DNA from: Acidimicrobiia bacterium
GTDB lineage: Bacteria; Actinomycetota; Acidimicrobiia; Acidimicrobiales; Bin134
DNA length: 34,136 bases
Direction of reading: 5' to 3'
Assembly: GCA_009843865.1 (NCBI GenBank)
Contig: VYCQ01000030.1
Span: forward strand, 1-34,136
Positions within the stretch are counted from its first letter, which is position 1; each line of letters opens with the position of its first letter. The position numbers were made by a program, and so were the translations under genes. The notes under the pieces are model-generated. The model saw only the letters and a program-made list of their open reading frames with translations, did not search any database and was not told the origin of the DNA. Below are positions 25,249 to 33,645 of this stretch, piece after piece.

Positions 25249-26111
25249 GCGCAGGGTTTGCAATTCCAGTTGTTCATAGTGCATCGGATTTGCGGGCTAT
25301 CACCGAGCCTATGCGTGCTCAAGGTGCAACGGTGGGTCTTGTGCCTACCATGGGCTACCTACACGAGGGTCATCAATCGCTGGTGATCCGCTCGGCCGCT
25401 GAGAACGATTTGACCGTGGTGAGCATCTTCGTGAACCCGCTTCAGTTTGCCGAGGGCGAGGACTACAGCATTTATCCTCGTGATCTCCAGCGAGATCACG
25501 AGATGTGCGCAGAGGTTGGGGCTGGGCTGGTGTTTGCTCCTTCTGCTGAGGAAATGTACGCAAAGGCACCCATCACTTCGGTGGCGGTTCAGGGGTTTAA
25601 CGCTGTGTTAGAAGGGCGGTTCCGCCCCACTCACTTTGATGGGGTCTCTACCGTGGTGGCCAAACTGTTCGCCATGCTGGGTCCGGATCGGGCTTATTTC
25701 GGAGAGAAGGATTATCAGCAGCTTGTCATCATCCGCCGCATGGCTTTCGATTTGTCTTTTTCTGTCGAGGTGGTGGGCTGCCCTACATTGCGTGAGTCCG
25801 ATGGTCTGGCAATGTCTAGCCGAAACGTGTACTTAACCGCCAGCGAACGATCTGCGGCCACCGTGTTGTGGCGATCTCTTCAAGCCGGGCGAGAAGTAGT
25901 GATGGCGGGAAATCGTGATCCCGACGAAGTAGAGGCGGTGATGGCTGCGGTGATAGCTGCCGAGCCCAAGGCATCTACCGACTACGCCGCGGTGGTACAC
26001 GCCGACACGTTGGAGCGTCCTGAGGTGCTGAATGGTGAGCTACGCCTGCTGATGGCCGCCCGTATTGGTCAAGCCCGGCTCATAGACAACATCGGGGTTA
26101 GTTGTGAGTAG
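25245..26111 (+). CDS. panC: Pantothenate synthetase
   Basis: This enzyme condenses pantoate and beta-alanine using ATP to make pantothenate, the coenzyme A precursor. Motifs are VGLVPTMGYLHEGHQSLV (HIGH-like nucleotide site), SIFVNPLQF, FGEKDYQQLVIIRRM and ESDGLAMSSRNVYL (KMSKS-like loop). The ATG at 25245 overlaps the folK stop as ATGA and gives 288 residues; a longer upstream frame to 25188 has no support. panB and panD are not in the window. The stop overlaps nadC by 8 bases. Confidence 0.96.
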   Translation: MSAGFAIPVVHSASDLRAITEPMRAQGATVGLVPTMGYLHEGHQSLVIRSAAENDLTVVSIFVNPLQFAEGEDYSIYPRDLQRDHEMCAEVGAGLVFAPSAEEMYAKAPITSVAVQGFNAVLEGRFRPTHFDGVSTVVAKLFAMLGPDRAYFGEKDYQQLVIIRRMAFDLSFSVEVVGCPTLRESDGLAMSSRNVYLTASERSAATVLWRSLQAGREVVMAGNRDPDEVEAVMAAVIAAEPKASTDYAAVVHADTLERPEVLNGELRLLMAARIGQARLIDNIGVSCE

Positions 26112-26940
26112 TTTTGATCCTCCAGCGCACGAAGTGCGGATGGCTGTTGAGCGGGCTTTGGCTGAGGATTTAGGACCTGAAGGTGATCTCACCTCGTCGC
26201 TTTTGCCCTCTGTTGATGTGATTGCTGTAATCGTGGCAAGGGCTGCTGGGGTCTTAGCCGGGCGGGCTTGCGCGACCGAGGTATTTCGTCAGGTCGATCC
26301 TTCGGTGATGTTACGGTGGGAGGTTGCTGACGGCGACCGGGTGAGTCCCGGCCAGCAGCTGGCTGCGGTCACAGGTTCTCGATCCTCGGTGCTCACTGCG
26401 GAGCGTACTGCGCTGAATTTCTTGAGCCATCTTTCTGGCATTGCTACCGAAGTGTCTCGGTACGTCGCAGCTGTTGCTGGCAGCGGCCGTGTTCGTGATA
26501 CCCGCAAGACCACCCCTGGCCTGCGGGTGTTGGAGAAGGCGGCTGTGCGGGCTGGTGGCGGCGACAACCACCGAGCGGGGCTCTCGGAATGGGTCATGTT
26601 TAAAGATAATCATTTGGCTGCCATCACCATTACCGAAGGGGTGTCGGCCGCTCGCCAGCGTTGGCCTGAGCGTGCCGTTTATGTGGAGTGCGACCGGATA
26701 GAGCAGGTAGATGAAGCCCTGGCTGCTGGCGCAGACGCTCTGCTGTTCGACAACATGACCCCTCAACAGGTGCTGACTTGCGTGGAGCGGGCTGAGGGCC
26801 ACGATTGCCTTCTAGAGGTGAGCGGTGGCATCACTCTAGAGACGGTGGCTGAGTACGCTGTTACTGGGGTGGACTTCATCTCGGTGGGCCAGCTCACCAA
26901 CTCGGCTCCGGCTTTAGACATCGCTCTTGATGTGGTTTGA
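26104..26940 (+). CDS. nadC: Nicotinate-nucleotide pyrophosphorylase (carboxylating), quinolinate phosphoribosyltransferase
   Basis: NadC converts quinolinate and PRPP to nicotinate mononucleotide in de novo NAD synthesis. Family motifs: ALAEDLGPEGDLTS near the N-terminus, AERTALNFLSHLSGIAT and DTRKTTPGLRVLEKAAVRAGG. NHRAGLSEWVMFKDNHL and LEVSGGITLETVAEYA follow. GTG start at 26104, 278 residues, normal. nadA and nadB are not seen here. It is the last gene of the biosynthetic run; no intrinsic terminator is obvious after it, and the tandem repeats begin 24 bases downstream. Confidence 0.96.
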   Translation: MSSFDPPAHEVRMAVERALAEDLGPEGDLTSSLLPSVDVIAVIVARAAGVLAGRACATEVFRQVDPSVMLRWEVADGDRVSPGQQLAAVTGSRSSVLTAERTALNFLSHLSGIATEVSRYVAAVAGSGRVRDTRKTTPGLRVLEKAAVRAGGGDNHRAGLSEWVMFKDNHLAAITITEGVSAARQRWPERAVYVECDRIEQVDEALAAGADALLFDNMTPQQVLTCVERAEGHDCLLEVSGGITLETVAEYAVTGVDFISVGQLTNSAPALDIALDVV

Positions 26941-26964
26941 GTTGTTCAGAGCTTCATTTCTAAT

Positions 26965-27045
26965 TTACAGAACGCGCTATAGAAACATTACAGAACGCGC
27001 TATAGAAACATTACAGAACGCGCTATAATTTCTTTTTAACGCGCT
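26965..27045. repeat. Tandem array of 23-bp units with AACGCGCT cores upstream of the DUF4143 ATPase gene
   Basis: Two full copies of a 23-bp unit (26965-26987, 26988-27010) and a 17-base partial third (27011-27027) are identical where they overlap. Each unit starts TTACAG, continues with AACGCGCTATA and ends GAAACA. A fourth, diverged core AACGCGCT is at 27038-27045. The cores start at 26971, 26994, 27017 and 27038, i.e. 23, 23 and 21 bases apart, about two helical turns. The third copy contains the -10-like TATAAT. This looks like a multi-site operator for the following gene. There are no spacers, so it is not a CRISPR array. Confidence 0.8.
27024..27029 (+). promoter_or_regulatory. -10 box of the DUF4143 ATPase promoter, embedded in the repeat array
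   Basis: TATAAT is a perfect consensus -10, created where the third repeat copy ends. The expected -35 position (27001-27006) reads TATAGA and belongs to the second repeat, so the promoter has a poor -35 and may need an activator or be repressed by a repeat-binding protein. The leader to the GTG start would be about 55 bases. Confidence 0.5.
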
Positions 27046-27090
27046 TCGCTTTGTTTTAGTTGCATCCAATCGCAGAAGGAGGCTTTAGAT

Positions 27091-28374
27091 GTGAGCGATC
27101 TGCGGAACACACTTACCATGCCCGGTTATCTAATGCGCGTTGCGGGCAGCGCTGTGGAGAGTGCTTTGCGCAGGCGGGGAGCTGTGTTGATCGAGGGGGT
27201 GCGCGGATGCGGCAAGACTTGGCTTGCTCGGTATTTTGCCCGTAGTGAAGTTCGCCTTGACAACGAGGCAGTATTGCTGCTGGCTTCTTCTGACCCTGTT
27301 GAAGTACTTCAAGGCCCCGTGCCTCGGCTGCTTGACGAGTGGCAGAATGCTCCAAAGCTGTGGAATTGGGTGCGCCGAGAGTGCGATGATCGCCCTGAGC
27401 GGGGCCAATTCATACTCACTGGTTCGGCTGTCCCCCAAGATGATGTGACTCGACATACTGGAACCGGGCGCATCAGTCGGGTGTTGTTGCGCCCGATGTC
27501 GTTGTTTGAGGCGGGGCGGTCCACCGGTGATGTGTCGTTGAGGGCGGTATTTGAGGGCGATGCTGTGTCGTCGATGCCCAACGAGAGAGTAGGGCTGCGC
27601 GAGATCGCTAGTGCAATCTGCGCTGGTGGATGGCCGCAGAATTTGGACGAGAGTGATGGAGATGCATTTCAGTCGGTTCGTGACTATGTGGGAGAGGTGG
27701 TCAGGGTGGATTTACTCTCCGGGAGTGGGGTTCGCCATGATCCTGACATGGTGCGGCGATTCATGCTGGCTTTGTCCTATAGCATTTCCACCGAGGCGAA
27801 GATTACAAAGCTGGCATCGGATGTGAGGATTGGTAATCCCCCTGGCCGGAATACCGTTGCTGCTTATTTGGACGCGTTGCGTCGAATCTTCGTTGTGGAA
27901 GACCAGCCAGCTTGGCCCGTTAGCCTGCGCTCTAAAGCTGTGTTGAGACGGGAGGCCAAGCGCCACTTCGTCGATCCGTCACTGGCTGCGGCGCTTGTAG
28001 GAAGCACTCCCGAGCGACTGTTGGCAGACCACACCATGTTTGGCATGTTGTTCGAGTCGCTGGTGGTGCGTGATCTTCGTGTGTACTCGCAGTCCGACCT
28101 TGGTGGTGTCTTCCATTTTCGAGACAACACAGGGCTTGAGGCCGATGCAATAGTCGAGCGTGTAGACGGTTCGTGGATTGCAGCAGAAATCAAGTTAAAC
28201 ACTGCTTCAAGCGTGATCGACAGGGCTGCCAAGACATTGAAGCGACTCCAAGACAAGGTAGTCCGTCAGCGTTCCAGCGAGCTAGCTGCATTGGTTATAA
28301 TAACGCCTACCGGATCTGCTTATCGTCGTCCCGATGGGGTGCAGGTTATCCCACTGCCCCTTCTGGGTCCATAG
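27091..28374 (+). CDS. AAA-type ATPase with C-terminal DUF4143 (PD-(D/E)xK-like) domain
   Basis: This intact 427-residue P-loop protein belongs to the AAA_14/DUF4143 family. Walker A GVRGCGKT is at 36-43, Walker B LLDEW around 80-84, and a sensor-like FILTGSA follows. The C-terminal half has the DUF4143 pattern ending in FRDNTGLEADAIVE and AAEIKLN, a PD-(D/E)xK nuclease-like core. GTG start at 27091 with a perfect AGGAGG eight bases upstream. Family members are common accessory genes of unknown function in bacteria and archaea, often in variable islands. The tandem AACGCGCT array over its promoter suggests tight control. Its last 29 bases overlap the end of the opposite-strand coiled-coil gene. 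The function is unknown; a defence or toxin-like role is only a guess from context. Confidence 0.88.
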   Translation: MSDLRNTLTMPGYLMRVAGSAVESALRRRGAVLIEGVRGCGKTWLARYFARSEVRLDNEAVLLLASSDPVEVLQGPVPRLLDEWQNAPKLWNWVRRECDDRPERGQFILTGSAVPQDDVTRHTGTGRISRVLLRPMSLFEAGRSTGDVSLRAVFEGDAVSSMPNERVGLREIASAICAGGWPQNLDESDGDAFQSVRDYVGEVVRVDLLSGSGVRHDPDMVRRFMLALSYSISTEAKITKLASDVRIGNPPGRNTVAAYLDALRRIFVVEDQPAWPVSLRSKAVLRREAKRHFVDPSLAAALVGSTPERLLADHTMFGMLFESLVVRDLRVYSQSDLGGVFHFRDNTGLEADAIVERVDGSWIAAEIKLNTASSVIDRAAKTLKRLQDKVVRQRSSELAALVIITPTGSAYRRPDGVQVIPLPLLGP

Positions 28375-28696
28375 GGGGTTCAATAGGCGCTAGCTCAGCG
28401 GCGGTATTGGCAGGTATGTCGATTGTTAGGACACCCTCGACCCGAGCCATCCTTTGTTCAAGCCGACCCACCCTCTCCTCCAACCGGGCGATCCTCTGCC
28501 CGTTCCTGATCACTTCTTTCTTGAGTTCAGCGAGCATGTCTAAAATGTGTTCGATCTGGGCTTCGATTCGGGCGATCCTCTGCCTGTTTTCGATCACAAT
28601 GTCGCGCAGTTTGTCGGTTGTTCGCTGTTGGTGCCAGATAATGGCGAGGACAGCCACCATCAAGGTGAGGATTTGGGTGACTACCTCCACGCTCAT
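28346..28696 (-). CDS. Small membrane-anchored coiled-coil protein
   Basis: This 116-residue protein has one N-terminal hydrophobic segment (TQILTLMVAVLAIIW, about 7-21). A long coiled coil rich in Arg, Glu, Ile and Leu follows to about residue 90, and then a Pro/Glu/Ala-rich tail. The coiled coil contains repeated phrases NRQRIARIE, NGQRIARLE and EQRMARVEG. Two near-identical 20-base DNA segments at 28485-28504 and 28569-28588 are 84 bases apart, i.e. 28 residues or four heptads, so part of the gene was duplicated in register. The ATG has AGGA seven bases upstream and a good promoter-like pair (separate entry). I do not know a named family; similar small proteins seem common in actinobacterial accessory regions, from memory. 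It sits between two DUF4143-type genes on the opposite strand. The open frame on the other strand here has no family motif and I regard it as a shadow. Confidence 0.7.
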   Translation of the reverse strand: MSVEVVTQILTLMVAVLAIIWHQQRTTDKLRDIVIENRQRIARIEAQIEHILDMLAELKKEVIRNGQRIARLEERVGRLEQRMARVEGVLTIDIPANTAAELAPIEPPMDPEGAVG

Positions 28697-28702
28697 GACA
28701 AT

Positions 28703-28731
28703 ATCCTATCTGCCGATCCCATAGCTTACAA
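28703..28731 (-). promoter_or_regulatory. Promoter of the coiled-coil gene
   Basis: On the minus strand TTGTAA (28731-28726) and TAGGAT (28708-28703) are 17 bases apart, with the ATG six bases further on. This gives a transcript that starts at or near the ATG (leaderless), unless the AGGA inside TAGGAT serves as a Shine-Dalgarno sequence of a longer RNA. The surrounding DNA is A/T-rich. Confidence 0.45.
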
Positions 28732-28765
28732 CCTAAAATATATAGAATATACGGAAATCCCTTTC

Positions 28766-29881
28766 TTGTGTGAGGTGGCAAAACTTGTCCACAAACTCGA
28801 CGGAGAAGTGGCAGACACAACATACCGGGGTTTAGATCGTGGTATCTCTGAGACGTTTCAGCCCGATGTCAGCCACCTCGTCAAAGTTTGGCAACACTGT
28901 CGTTATCAGGCCATGCGTTCGCCTAGCGGTTTTGTTCTTGTTCTAGACGAGATTCAACGAATTGATGGATGGTCGGAGGTGGCGAAGGGGCTGTGGGATG
29001 CCGACCGCAGGGATGGTTGTCCTCTGCGTGTGGTGATTCTCGGGTCGGCACCGCTTCTTATGCAGGAGGGTTTGCATGAGAGTTTGGCTGGCCGGTTCGA
29101 GCCGATTCACTTTACCCACTGGTCGTTTGCCGAAATGTCGGAGGCATTTGGCCTTAGTTTGGAAGAGTACATTTACTTCGGCGGCTACCCTGGCGCGGCC
29201 GCCAGAATAGATGACCCCGACCGATGGGGTGATTATGTTCGTAGCGCTCTCATCGGGCCTGCTATGGAGCGTGACGTGCTTGCGATGGTTAGGGTGGATA
29301 AGCCCGAGCTGCTCAAGCGACTCTTTGATCTTGGTGCGCGTTACTTCGGCCAACAGGTTTCGTACACCAAGTTGTTGGGCTATCTTCAGGAGGCCGGCAA
29401 CACAACCACCCTCACCCGCTATCTAGAGCTTCTTGCCCGAGTGGGCATGATTACCGGATTGCCCAAGCTGACCAATCGTCCGACATCGCCTAAAGCTCCC
29501 ATTCCGAAGTTGAACGTGCTCAACACCGCCCTCATGTCAGCGGTTGGTGGTTACAGCTTCGATGCGGCTCGAGCCGATCGTTCGTATTGGGGCCGCCTGC
29601 TAGAGAGCTGCATGGGCGCTCACCTGTTGAACGCTGCTTCGCCGAGGACCGAGGTCAAGTATTGGCGCGACAAGCAGCACGAGGCAGATTTTGTGCTTCA
29701 GCGCGGACCGCACCTCGTTGGTATCGAGGTTAAGAGCGGACAAGCTTCCGTCGCCCCAAGAGGTCTGAAAGAGTTTCAAGACCGTTTTAGGCTAGTAAAC
29801 ACTGTTGTAGTTGGAGATGGCGGTGTGCCTCTTTACGAGTTTTTGACCCTGCCCCCCGATCATTGGTTCGATTCCCCGTGA
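28766..29881 (+). pseudogene. DUF4143-type AAA ATPase lacking its P-loop (5'-truncated)
   Basis: The family part begins around IPFLCEVAKLV and runs to the stop. Walker B is clear (FVLVLDEIQRI), followed by ILGSAPLLMQEGLHESLAGRFE, HWSFAEMSEAFG and FGGYPGAA. Next come DVLAMVRVDKPELLKRLFDLG and NTTTLTRYLELLARVGMI. The C-terminal EADFVLQRGPHLVGIEVKSG is a PD-(D/E)xK-like core. Relatives carry a Walker A motif about 50-70 residues before Walker B; none exists here. The open frame continues upstream to 28547, but that part is simply the complement of the coiled-coil gene. So the first fifth of the gene is missing. TTG at 28766 or GTG at 28775 are the only nearby starts and neither has a good ribosome-binding site. 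Its stop overlaps the NACHT start as GTGA, so the two were once coupled. It belongs to a different branch of the family from the intact gene upstream. Confidence 0.75.
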
Positions 29882-31539
29882 GCTTTTACGTCGCTCGTAC
29901 TTGTACTGAAGTCGGTGCTGGCGCTGCCAGTATCTCGCGGTCGCTTGATTGCTTTCGAGACCGACCTGCTTATGTGTTGCTTGGTGATCCTGGCTCGGGA
30001 AAGAGCACAGCATTTCAAAAAGAACAGGCTGCCTTAGGCGATGCCGCAGTGTATGTGAGCGCCCGAGATTTCATCACCCTTTCGGTGGCCTCCTATCCCG
30101 AATGGCGGGGCCATACCCTCTTCATCGATGGACTTGATGAGATGCGAGCTGGCACCACTGATATGAGGTCTTCTTTGGATGAGGTTCGCGGTCGGCTCGA
30201 TCAGCTTGGTTGTCGCAGTTTTCGAATCTCGTGTCGAGAGGCCGATTGGCTTGGTGCCAACGACCTGCGCAGTTTGCAGGCTGTCTCCCCCGAGTCGCAG
30301 GTTGTCGTTTTGCGACTTGATGCTTTGAACGACGATGACATTGCGGAGTTGCTTAGCGAACATCTGGTTCTTGACGATGCCCAAAAGTTCATCGTTCAAG
30401 CCGAGCAGAGCGGCCTGAGTGGTTTGCTCGGTAATCCGCAAACGCTGAAGCTGTTGGTTGATGCAGTGACGCACCGCGGCGAGTGGCCGGACAGCCGTTT
30501 GGAAATCTTTGAGATGGCTTGTCGACAGATGGTCGCGGAGCAAAACGAAGAGCACCGCATAGGTGATGGAGTTTCGCCCGAAGACGATGTATTGGATGCT
30601 GCTGGTTACCTATGTGCTCTACACCTGATCGCTGATGTGCCAGGATTCTTGGCTGCCTCTAACGTTGATTGCCATTCGTTGGTATCGGTTCATTCGCTTG
30701 CAGAGTTGCCTACTTTGCTGTCTAGAGAAGGCGTGGAGCGAGCCCTGAAGACGAGGCTGTTCACCGTTTCTGGTGAACACGGTCACGCCCCTGCTCACCG
30801 CCATTTGGCTGAGTTTCTTGCTGGTCATTACCTCGCTAAGTTAATTGGCGATGGGTTGCCAGCCTCGAGGGTGGTGGCGCTGTTAAGCAGGCCGACTGAC
30901 GGGCGGGTGGTTACTGCGTTGCGGGGTCTGTCGGCTTGGCTTGCGGCTTATTCTCCTAACGCGCGGGGCCATCTGATCGATGCCGATCCCGTTGGAGTTG
31001 GCTTGTCTGGGGACATCGGCAGTTTCTCCCCTGATGAGAAGAAGTGCCTGTTGGGATCGTTGACCAGATTGGCCGCTTTTGGGCCGCTGCTTGGCCATGA
31101 GCAGAGCGACGGGCGGGTTGATGACTACCGAGACACCACCGCCTGGGCATTTCGGTCGCTCATATCAACAGACACGGCGGCTGTTGTCAGGGATTTGCTT
31201 GTCGATCTTGACCCCTCGAACAACAAGCAGCGTGTTTTGCAGTTCGTCTTGATCGTGCTTGGTGTTGTCGAAAGCTCGAGCTTGCAGATGCTCGTCAACC
31301 TTGAGTCACACACTGAGGCAATTGCGCGTAACTCTAAGTGTTCTTCATACACAAGACGGTTGGCGTTGGATGTCTATCTTCGGGTAGTCGTTGAACGCGA
31401 TTCCAAAGCTCGCTCTGCGCTTCGGCTTCTTAGTGATATTCACACGCGGGCAGTGTCTGATCCTGACGATGATCTGCGTGGCACCCTGTTGCAATGCTTG
31501 TATCCGGCCTGCTTGCCGACGTCAGATATATGGACATAG
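29878..31539 (+). pseudogene. NACHT-type STAND NTPase with nuclease tail, N-terminal part (gene broken)
   Basis: This is the N-terminal half of a large NTPase. From the GTG at 29878 (GTGA overlap with the previous stop) the protein has Walker A GDPGSGKS at 36-43 and VYVSARDF. Walker B LFIDGLDE is at 81-88 and FRISCREADW is the sensor. The helical NACHT-associated region follows with LLGNPQTLKLLVDAV, FEMACRQMVAEQNEEH and HRHLAEFLAGHYLA, then helical repeats. These match a widespread family of large bacterial NACHT proteins that end in a PD-(D/E)xK domain; bacterial NACHT proteins include proven anti-phage defence factors. A TTG at 29863 would extend the frame by five codons. The frame stops at 31539, just after LPTSDIW. 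The rest of the protein is found in other frames downstream, with several further lesions, so the gene is probably dead as a whole. Confidence 0.8.
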
Positions 31540-31861
31540 GGCTTGCGATGCTTTGCATTGGAGCGCACTGCCCGCAGACTTCGGTCTTTGGTGTGTGGAA
31601 ATAGTTCTGCGATTAGCAGATTCCGAGCCGTTTGTTTCCAAAGTGTTGCTTACCGAGGCATACCGTGCGCTAGATGATCCTGCTATCAGCGAAAGTCTCA
31701 CGCTTGACGACTTGGAGGGTCGGATGCAGGGCAACCGTAGGTTGGTCATAGCGCTTGAGGAACTACGCACACCTACGCCTTTTCGAAAAGAGCACCTGAG
31801 GTGGGAGCAAGAACATCAAGAGCGATTGGTCGAATACGAGCGAAGCAAGCGTCAGAGGTAG
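31540..31861 (+). pseudogene. NACHT gene, middle fragment in the next frame, ending in an amber codon
   Basis: After the frame break near 31535 the family sequence resumes in the +1 frame: DALHWSALPADFGLWCVEIVL, then a charged helical stretch ending EYERSKRQR followed by TAG at 31859-31861. From memory of this family, relatives have a longer segment between the TSDIW-like and ALPADFGLWC-like motifs, so the break may be an internal deletion as well as a frameshift. The frame continues unchanged beyond the TAG, and relatives carry a Gln/Arg-rich stretch here, so CAG changed to TAG is the simplest reading. Confidence 0.65.
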
Positions 31862-32611
31862 TCTGCATGGTCAGCGGCAGTGCGTTCGCACGAAGTCGAG
31901 TTACACAAAAATCAGGCTCCCCCGCAATTGTTGCATAACCTGGCCATGGCTTATTTCGCTTTGTTTGTCGAAGTTGATCAGCGGATGCACCCACGGGATC
32001 GTATCTGCGAATTTCTCGGTGGTGATGCTGGATTGGCTGATGTGGCACTCACCGCTTTGCGTGACACAGCATTTCGTGACGACCTACCTGAGGCTGACGA
32101 GACGATCTCGTTTCACGCCGAATCTCGTCATCACTTCTTGGCTTATCCCGTGCTGGCCAGCCTTGATTTGCTTCAAGCTGAATCGCCATCGCGCTTGGAC
32201 GAACTCAGTGGGGAACAGAAGCGCAAGATTCTCTCTGTTCGCTATTGTGTTGCGGATACCCTCAGGCAAGACGCAACCAGCGAGTGTCACGATCGTTGGT
32301 TGCAACAGGATCCTGATTTGGTATTGGACATGCTCTATCGGTGCGCTGTCGACGCGCTTAAAGTCGGAGATAGCAACCCGCCGGGTCTCTATGATCTTGA
32401 CCGATTTGATACTCAAGTTGACAGGTCATATGACATCAGGGTTCGACTTTTACGAGCGTTCCCCGTTCGTGCCCCCAGCACGCAGCTACCATTGCTCGAC
32501 CGGCTGTTAGGCCAGGTTGTGCTGTTCCCCGACAGAGTAGCATTGTCAGCAGTTATTGCTAAGAAGCTTAAAGCTAAGAGTGCTACCGATGCTCAGAAGG
32601 TGCTCTGCTAG
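31862..32611 (+). pseudogene. NACHT gene, helical middle fragment after the amber codon
   Basis: This is in the same frame as the preceding fragment; a GTG at 31880 is the first possible restart. It is all-helical: AAVRSHEVELHKNQAPPQLL, HNLAMAYFALF, FLGGDAGLADVALTALRDTAF and HFLAYPVLASLDLL. These look like ordinary helical-repeat sensor sequence between the NTPase and nuclease domains. The frame stops at 32611 after QKVLC, while coding-quality sequence continues in the -1 frame from about 32602. Confidence 0.65.
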
Positions 32612-32844
32612 CGCCGTCGCAGCATCGAGAGGCGCTTCGTGAGTTCATTGGTAGCAGCGATGAGAGGAGCAGGCATCTAGCCGAGTTTCTACGCGGGGCT
32701 TCTGAAAACGATTCTTGGGGACCTTCGGTAATGGGTCAGTGTTCAGAGCCTGCTTTATTACGCGATGCCATTCAGAGGTTGGGCCGACTTTATGGCCCGC
32801 TTATGTTGTCGAACGGTTCGGTCACCCTAGATGGGCGCTTCTGA
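32602..32844 (+). pseudogene. NACHT gene, short fragment between two frameshifts
   Basis: Read from 32602 this frame gives LLAPSQHREALREFIGSS, then RSRHLAEFLRGASEND, LRDAIQRLGRLYGPLML and TLDGRF before TGA at 32842-32844. It bridges the previous and next fragments. The sequence resumes one base later as ASDRIASMISLLGSL, so a single inserted base near 32836 (in the GGGC run) separates it from the last fragment. Confidence 0.6.
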
Positions 32845-33622
32845 TCGAATCGCCAGCATGATCTCATTACTTGGTTCCCTGACAAGCAGAGAGGCTCACA
32901 AGACATTGACCTATCTGCTCGCTGACCCGCAGCTCGTTGCTTGGCACGATCATCTCCAACGTTCCTTGGAAAGCCAGAGAGTTCTCTACGGAGATGCCTC
33001 ATACGTAGTTCCTAGCATCGAACAGGTTAAAAGCACCCTTAGTAATACTTTGCCCGCCAATGCGGGCGACTTAGCTGCTCTTGTTATAGATAAACTGAGA
33101 GAGATATCGTCTCGTTTGCGTGGTGGTAGTAGCAATTTGTGGTGCCAGTTCTGGAACGAAGATCAATATGGTCGCCCTATTGATGCCAAACCTGAAAACT
33201 CTTGCCGAGATGCAATTCTTGCGCTGCTTCAGAGTGCGCTTCCCGATGGCGCTGACGCGGTGCCAGAAGGGCATTACGCCGCAGGTACTCGAGCCGATAT
33301 TCGGGTGAGCTATGGTGGGCACAACATCCCTATTGAGATCAAGAAGGACACCCACCGCGACCTGTGGACTGCATTTCGTAGTCAGCTTATTAATTATTAC
33401 ACCACTGACCCAGCTACTGGGGGACACTGTATCTACCTGGTGCTTTGGTTTGCTGGAGATGAGAAGAGGATTGCTTGCTCCCCTTGCGGTTATCAGCTCA
33501 CAACTGCCGAGGAACTACAGCAAAGCATTGAGCAAGGTCTGACCTTAGACGAAGCCCGCAAGGTATCTGTTGTTGTTTTTGATGTCAATAAACCTAGCGT
33601 ACAGTCAGCTGAACTGGTGTAG
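32831..33622 (+). pseudogene. NACHT gene, C-terminal PD-(D/E)xK nuclease fragment
   Basis: This is the 263-residue end of the broken protein. After helical sequence (LADPQLVAWHDHL, VPSIEQVKSTL) comes FWNEDQYGRPIDAKPENSCRD. The nuclease core follows: GTRADIRVSYGGHNIPIEIKK, with D156, E169 and K171 as the likely catalytic triad. RDLWTAFRSQLINYY and GGHCIYLVLWF follow. The triad is intact, so the nuclease part has not lost its signature residues even though the upstream frame is broken. It could be translated alone from the ATG at 32831, but no Shine-Dalgarno sequence supports that. The TAG stop lies within the stem of the terminator. Confidence 0.75.
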
Positions 33623-33645
33623 GCATTCCCCTACACCAGTTTTGT
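33612..33645 (+). terminator. Intrinsic terminator after the NACHT gene
   Basis: A perfect 11-bp stem ACTGGTGTAGG / CCTACACCAGT (33613-33623 with 33630-33640) has a six-base loop and can be extended by one A-T pair. It is followed at once by TTTTGTT. The stop codon TAG (33620-33622) is inside the left arm. Confidence 0.85.

Noticed and set aside
26965-27027. CRISPR-like repeat cluster
   Set aside because: The 23-bp units are directly adjacent with no spacers and no cas genes are nearby.
28547-28765. N-terminal part of the long frame of the second DUF4143 gene
   Set aside because: It is largely the complement of the coiled-coil gene and has no P-loop or family similarity; the real homology starts near 28766.
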